In this document: positions 23,498 to 26,403 of the stretch, piece by piece
Layout of the letters: every line of letters begins with the position of its first letter
Position numbering within the stretch: the stretch's first letter is position 1
Assembly (NCBI GenBank): GCA_022572825.1
Contig: JACZVE010000002.1
Span: 1-26,403 of the forward strand
Direction: 5' to 3'
Source of the DNA: SAR324 cluster bacterium
GTDB lineage: Bacteria; SAR324; JACQKK01
Length of the DNA: 26,403 bases
Position numbers and translations under genes: made by a program
The notes under the pieces: generated by a model
Databases searched by the model: none
What the model saw: only the letters and a program-made list of their open reading frames with translations
What the model was told of the DNA's origin: nothing

Positions 23498-24358
23498 TCA
23501 GCCTCCTTCGGCGAATCCGGGATACAGGGTCATTCCGCCATCCACGAACAAAGTGATGCCGTTGACGTAGTCCGCATGGTCCGAGGCGAGCCAGACGGCG
23601 GCTCGGCCGATGTCCTCCGGCTCGCCGATCCGGTTGTAGGGAATCAATTTCATCAACTCGTTGTACGCCGCGGGCGCTTCCCAGGCGGCGGTATTGATCG
23701 GGGTGCGTATCGCTCCCGGGCCGATGCTGTTAACCCGGATGCGATAGCGCGCCACCTCCTGTGCGATGCTTTTCATCATGAGCATCACGCCACCCTTGGA
23801 AGCGGCGTAGTTCACATGTCCCGCCCAGGGAATCACCTCGTGCACGGAACTCATGCAGATGATCTTACCCGCCGCGCAAGAGACCTCCTTCACCACGCCC
23901 CGGCGCTTGAACTCCCGCACGGCTTCGCGGGCACAGAGAAACTGGCCGGTGAGGTTCACATTCAGCACCGTGTTCCACTGCTGCAAAGTCATTTCCTCAA
24001 AGGCGGCGTCCTGCTGCAGGCCGGCATTATTGACCAGGATATCGATCGTTCCCAACTCCTCGATCATCCGCTTGAACATCGCCTGCACCTGATCTTCCCG
24101 GGAAACGTCCGCCAGGTGGGCAATGGCCTTGCTACCGCTTTTCTGGATGTCGGCAACCACCTGCCGGGCGGCATCGTCTCCGGAAAAATAGTTGACGACC
24201 ACATCCGCGCCGGCCTGAGCCAGGCAGATCGCCGTGGCTTTACCGATGCCCGAGTTGGCACCGGTCACCAGCGCCTTTTGTCCCTTCAAGACCTTCGCAA
24301 GGGAAACCGACGGCAAAGCAACTTCAGGAAGATTCTTTCCAATTTCCGGAGCGCTCAT
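23498..24358 (-). CDS. SDR-family NAD(P)-dependent dehydrogenase (glucose 1-dehydrogenase-like)
   Basis: 286 residues, classical short-chain dehydrogenase. The nucleotide-binding TGANSGIG is at 32-39, NNAG at 110-113, and the catalytic Ser170/171, Tyr184 and Lys188 are in MSSVHEVIPW and HVNYAASKGG. The C-terminal part (YNRIGEPEDIGRAAVWLASD, then VNGITLFVDGGMTLYPGFA) is the pattern of glucose 1-dehydrogenases of the GdhI/IV type. An N-terminal extension of about 25 residues precedes the Rossmann fold. The substrate could be a sugar or another alcohol; some SDRs use mycofactocin, but nothing in this sequence shows the insertion typical of those. Divergent from the DedA-rhodanese gene. Confidence 0.9.
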   Translation of the reverse strand: MSAPEIGKNLPEVALPSVSLAKVLKGQKALVTGANSGIGKATAICLAQAGADVVVNYFSGDDAARQVVADIQKSGSKAIAHLADVSREDQVQAMFKRMIEELGTIDILVNNAGLQQDAAFEEMTLQQWNTVLNVNLTGQFLCAREAVREFKRRGVVKEVSCAAGKIICMSSVHEVIPWAGHVNYAASKGGVMLMMKSIAQEVARYRIRVNSIGPGAIRTPINTAAWEAPAAYNELMKLIPYNRIGEPEDIGRAAVWLASDHADYVNGITLFVDGGMTLYPGFAEGG

Positions 24359-24558
24359 AAATTGTCCTCTTTTTCAATTCCATGCAGCGCAATCGGCTCA
24401 ACGCGGTTGACCATTCTTCCGCGTATCCGGTGAGTGTCGGGCCCGATAGCTACCCGCCGGCGGCCAAGCCCAGGTAATGCGCATCGTTAATGAAACCAAT
24501 GTGGGCGAACGCCCTGGGGGAAAATTGCCGATAAATCCGAGTATCCCGTTTTAGTTTC

Positions 24559-24585
24559 ATGACAATTTGGACAACCCGATATAAT
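24559..24585 (+). promoter_or_regulatory. Candidate promoter for DedA-rhodanese gene
   Basis: ATGACA (24559-24564) and a perfect TATAAT (24580-24585) lie 15 bp apart in the 334-bp divergent region 24359-24692, about 108 bp before the DedA-rhodanese start. The spacer is two bases short of the ideal, so the -35 match is tentative. The rest of this intergenic region shows no gene. Confidence 0.4.
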
Positions 24586-24692
24586 GCTAAGGGCAACTCG
24601 GAGACATTCTGATAAGGTTCCTCGCTTTCCGGGGGCGCAAGAGTTTGTCTATACTGTCTGGGAAAATCCTTTCCCGGGACGGAGGGAAGAAA

Positions 24693-25658
24693 ATGGATGA
24701 GGTGATACAGTTCTTGACAGAATATGGTGCGATAGTCCTCTTCACGGTGATCTTGCTGGAACAACTCGGGCTGCCGCTGCCGAGCCAATTGTTCCTGATC
24801 GCCGCAGGCGGTCTGGTGGGAGCGGGGAAAATGACCATTTCGCTCGCCCCTGTCGCCGCGGTCATCGCCGCGGTCATCGCGGACATCCTCTGGTTTGAAC
24901 TTGGCCGCCGCAGGGGCGGCAGCATTTTGGCGCTATTGTGTCGTATCTCGCTGGAGCCGGACACCTGTAAGATCAAAACCGAACGGGCCTATGCCCGGTT
25001 CGGTCTTCGCTCCCTCCTGTTTTCCAAGTTCCTGCCGGGATACAGCACGGCCGCTCCGCCGCTCGCGGGGATTTTCGGCGCATCATACGCTCGCTTCCTG
25101 TTTTTCGACCTGGCCGGGGCAGTGATTTGGGTCATCGCTTTTATGGGCCTTGGCCAACTGTTCAGCAATCAAATCGAGCAGGTGGCGGTGTACGCCGCGG
25201 AATGGGGTTTTTGGGTACTGGTGATCGTGGCCGCGATCCTGGCCGCCTACATCGTTTATAAATATCTCGTCCGGCGCCGCCTGATCCACCGCTTGCTTAT
25301 CGGGCGGATATCGATCGATGAACTGAAGCAGATGATCGACGCCGGTGGTAATCCTGCAATTGTGGACCTACGCCACAAGCTCGAATTTGAACTGTCACCC
25401 TTCGGTATTCCAGGCGCTGTGTGGATCGCCCCGGATGAGATAGAGCAGCGCCTGGAGGAAATTCCACGGGACCGGGACGTCGTTCTTTATTGTTCTTGAC
25501 CCAATGAATTCACGAGCGCCCGGGCGGCGCTCCTGCTGAAGAAGGCCGGCGTGGAACGAGTGCGCCCGCTCATGGGCGGCATTTATGCCTGGAGCGCCGC
25601 TAATTTCCCCATGGAGGCCATCGCTCCCGCTGGGATGTCGAACGCCGACTCCACCTGA
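24693..25658 (+). CDS. Selenocysteine-containing DedA-rhodanese fusion protein
   Basis: 321 residues when the UGA at 25497-25499 is read as selenocysteine. Residues 1-195 form a DedA/SNARE-associated membrane domain with about five helices, including EQLGLPLPSQLFLIAAGG and FSKFLPGYSTAAPPLAG (counterpart of the FxGRxxPG motif). A cytoplasmic rhodanese domain follows (about 205-315) with IVDLR and the active loop DVVLYCS-U-PNE. Cys267 aligns with the rhodanese nucleophile and Sec269 is two residues on, where related proteins have Cys (CSCPNE-type). After UGA the frame continues with the expected LLLKKAGVERVRPLMGG and AW ending. A strong GGAGG site precedes the ATG. The stop is TGA at 25656. It probably handles sulfane sulfur or selenium at the membrane. 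The UGA is the only interruption. Confidence 0.9.
25497..25532 (+). promoter_or_regulatory. UGA plus SECIS-like hairpin in DedA-rhodanese gene
   Basis: Fourteen nucleotides after the UGA, GAGCGCC (25514-25520) pairs perfectly with GGCGCUC (25526-25532), closing the 5-nt loop CGGGC with G at its centre. The stem strength, short G-containing loop and distance from the UGA match bacterial SECIS elements bound by SelB. Pairing was assessed by eye. Confidence 0.75.
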
Positions 25659-25849
25659 TCCACTGTGTACCATTAGCGTTGCCGTCCGCGGGAAGCTAAC
25701 GGTTTCTCATAGTGGATTTGCGGGGGGCAATTCTATCTGTTTTTTCTCCAGCCGTATGGTTCCGGCCATTGCCTGGGCATCCATGAATTGCTCCACTTCG
25801 CATGTCAGGCATGCCGCGGGTGGTGACCGGCCCTCATCGGCGCACCGGC

Positions 25850-26403
25850 CTATCGCACGTGCAGGGTTCCTTCGGCGCCGTCATGGCCGGCCGCGAAGGA
25901 AAGGCTGGCCATTCGCCCGAGGGGCAGGGTGCGGTTGCGACCGTCATGACCGGCCGGCAGGCCAACGGCGACGGGGTAAGGCGCATTCCGGAACAGATCG
26001 CGCAGCACGGCCTCGAGCAGTCCCGGCGGCTCGCCCTCGCAGCGGGTCATGTGTCCGAACACGACGCCTGCCACCTGATCGAGCAAGCCCGCCTGACGGA
26101 ACTGAGTCAGACATCGATCGATGCGGTAGGGCGCCTCGTTGACCTCCTCGAAGAATACGATCGCGCCCCTCGTATCGAGCGACCAGGGCGTGCCGAGCGC
26201 GGCGGTGAGCACGGCCAGGTTGCCGCCCAGCAGCGCTCCGCTGACGGGCCCCGCCGAGACCGGCGCATGCAGCAATCGGCAGGGATAAGTGGCCCGCAGT
26301 TGGGAGTCGAACAGAAAGTCCCTGAGTTCCGCCAGATTCTCCGCCACATGAGGCGAGGTCTGAGCAAGCGGCGCGGCCAGGCAGGGTCCGTGCAGCGCGC
26401 CTA
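25850..26403 (-). CDS. ldcA: LD-carboxypeptidase (peptidase S66, LdcA), C-terminal part
   Basis: The frame is open to the window edge, so the N-terminal part, including the catalytic Ser, lies outside; about 183 codons plus the stop are visible. S66 features seen: ALLGGNLAVLTAALGTPW, the acidic FFEEVNEAPYRIDR carrying the catalytic Glu, GLLDQVAGVVFGHM, and VGLPAGHDGRNRTLPLG with the catalytic His. The enzyme trims the terminal D-Ala from murein tetrapeptides during cell-wall recycling, the same process as NagZ. The stop is TAG at 25850. It is convergent with the DedA-rhodanese gene; the 190-bp gap shows nothing recognisable. Confidence 0.92.
   Translation of the reverse strand, partial: GALHGPCLAAPLAQTSPHVAENLAELRDFLFDSQLRATYPCRLLHAPVSAGPVSGALLGGNLAVLTAALGTPWSLDTRGAIVFFEEVNEAPYRIDRCLTQFRQAGLLDQVAGVVFGHMTRCEGEPPGLLEAVLRDLFRNAPYPVAVGLPAGHDGRNRTLPLGRMASLSFAAGHDGAEGTLHVR

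Noticed and set aside
23498..23500. TGA ending the SDR gene considered as a selenocysteine codon
   Set aside because: The protein already has a complete family C-terminus (GMTLYPGFAEGG), the frame stops again after about eight codons, and no good hairpin follows.
24450..24788. Minus-strand frame of about 112 residues over the start of the DedA-rhodanese gene
   Set aside because: It overlaps a strongly supported ribosome site and coding start on the other strand and shows no recognisable domain.
1..26403. CRISPR arrays, rRNA, tRNA genes, insertion sequences
   Set aside because: No regularly spaced repeats, rRNA-like blocks, transposase frames or convincing tRNA cloverleaf were seen on reading; a short tRNA could be missed by eye.

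Overview
The window is about 26.4 kb of GC-rich, gene-dense bacterial chromosome. A lipoprotein, c-type cytochrome biogenesis and LD-carboxypeptidase indicate a Gram-negative cell. The minus-strand run tilS-ftsH-cdaA-ybbR and at least two apparent selenoproteins suit Deltaproteobacteria-like, Methylomirabilota (NC10) or Nitrospirota-type lineages. That placement is inference: no rRNA or other phylogenetic marker is present.

Layout. 1-600: an inverted repeat and a mycofactocin precursor gene (mftA) whose peptide ends IDGICGVY; its maturation genes are not in view. 590-4674 (+): a small unknown protein, a TrmL-type tRNA methyltransferase, CvpA, a lipoprotein and an exported FlgT-like protein. 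4800-12824 (-): RluD-type pseudouridine synthase, RNase E/G, YbbR, the c-di-AMP synthase CdaA, FtsH and TilS. 13090-15864 (+): a three-gene cobalt-type nitrile hydratase / thiocyanate hydrolase set, followed by an EamA transporter fused in frame to the C-terminal domain of the chaperone HtpG. 15894-18943: MaoC-like hydratase (-), an orphan histidine-kinase ATPase fragment, PdxH and NagZ. 19062-21759 (-): a CsoR-family-regulated operon holding a small membrane protein, a MerF-like protein, a redoxin with an in-frame UGA, a decayed second redoxin and CcdA. 21858-26403: thioesterase, cytochrome c, a broken reading frame, an SDR dehydrogenase, a DedA-rhodanese fusion with an in-frame UGA, and the C-terminal part of LdcA.

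The strongest observations are two independent in-frame UGA codons read as selenocysteine. One replaces the first Cys of a thioredoxin-like CxxC motif (UPQC, UGA at 20417-20419). The other sits two residues after the usual rhodanese nucleophile (YCSU, UGA at 25497-25499). In both cases homologous sequence continues in frame after the UGA, and a 7-bp stem with a G-containing 5-nt loop starts 9-14 nt downstream, as in bacterial SECIS elements. In the first case the protein lies in a metal-sensor-controlled operon with CcdA, which would supply electrons to periplasmic redoxins, and a vicinal-Cys membrane protein. This suggests a selenium-based periplasmic thiol or metal-stress module. The split hydratase set, the mycofactocin precursor and the EamA-HtpG chimera are further accessory items.
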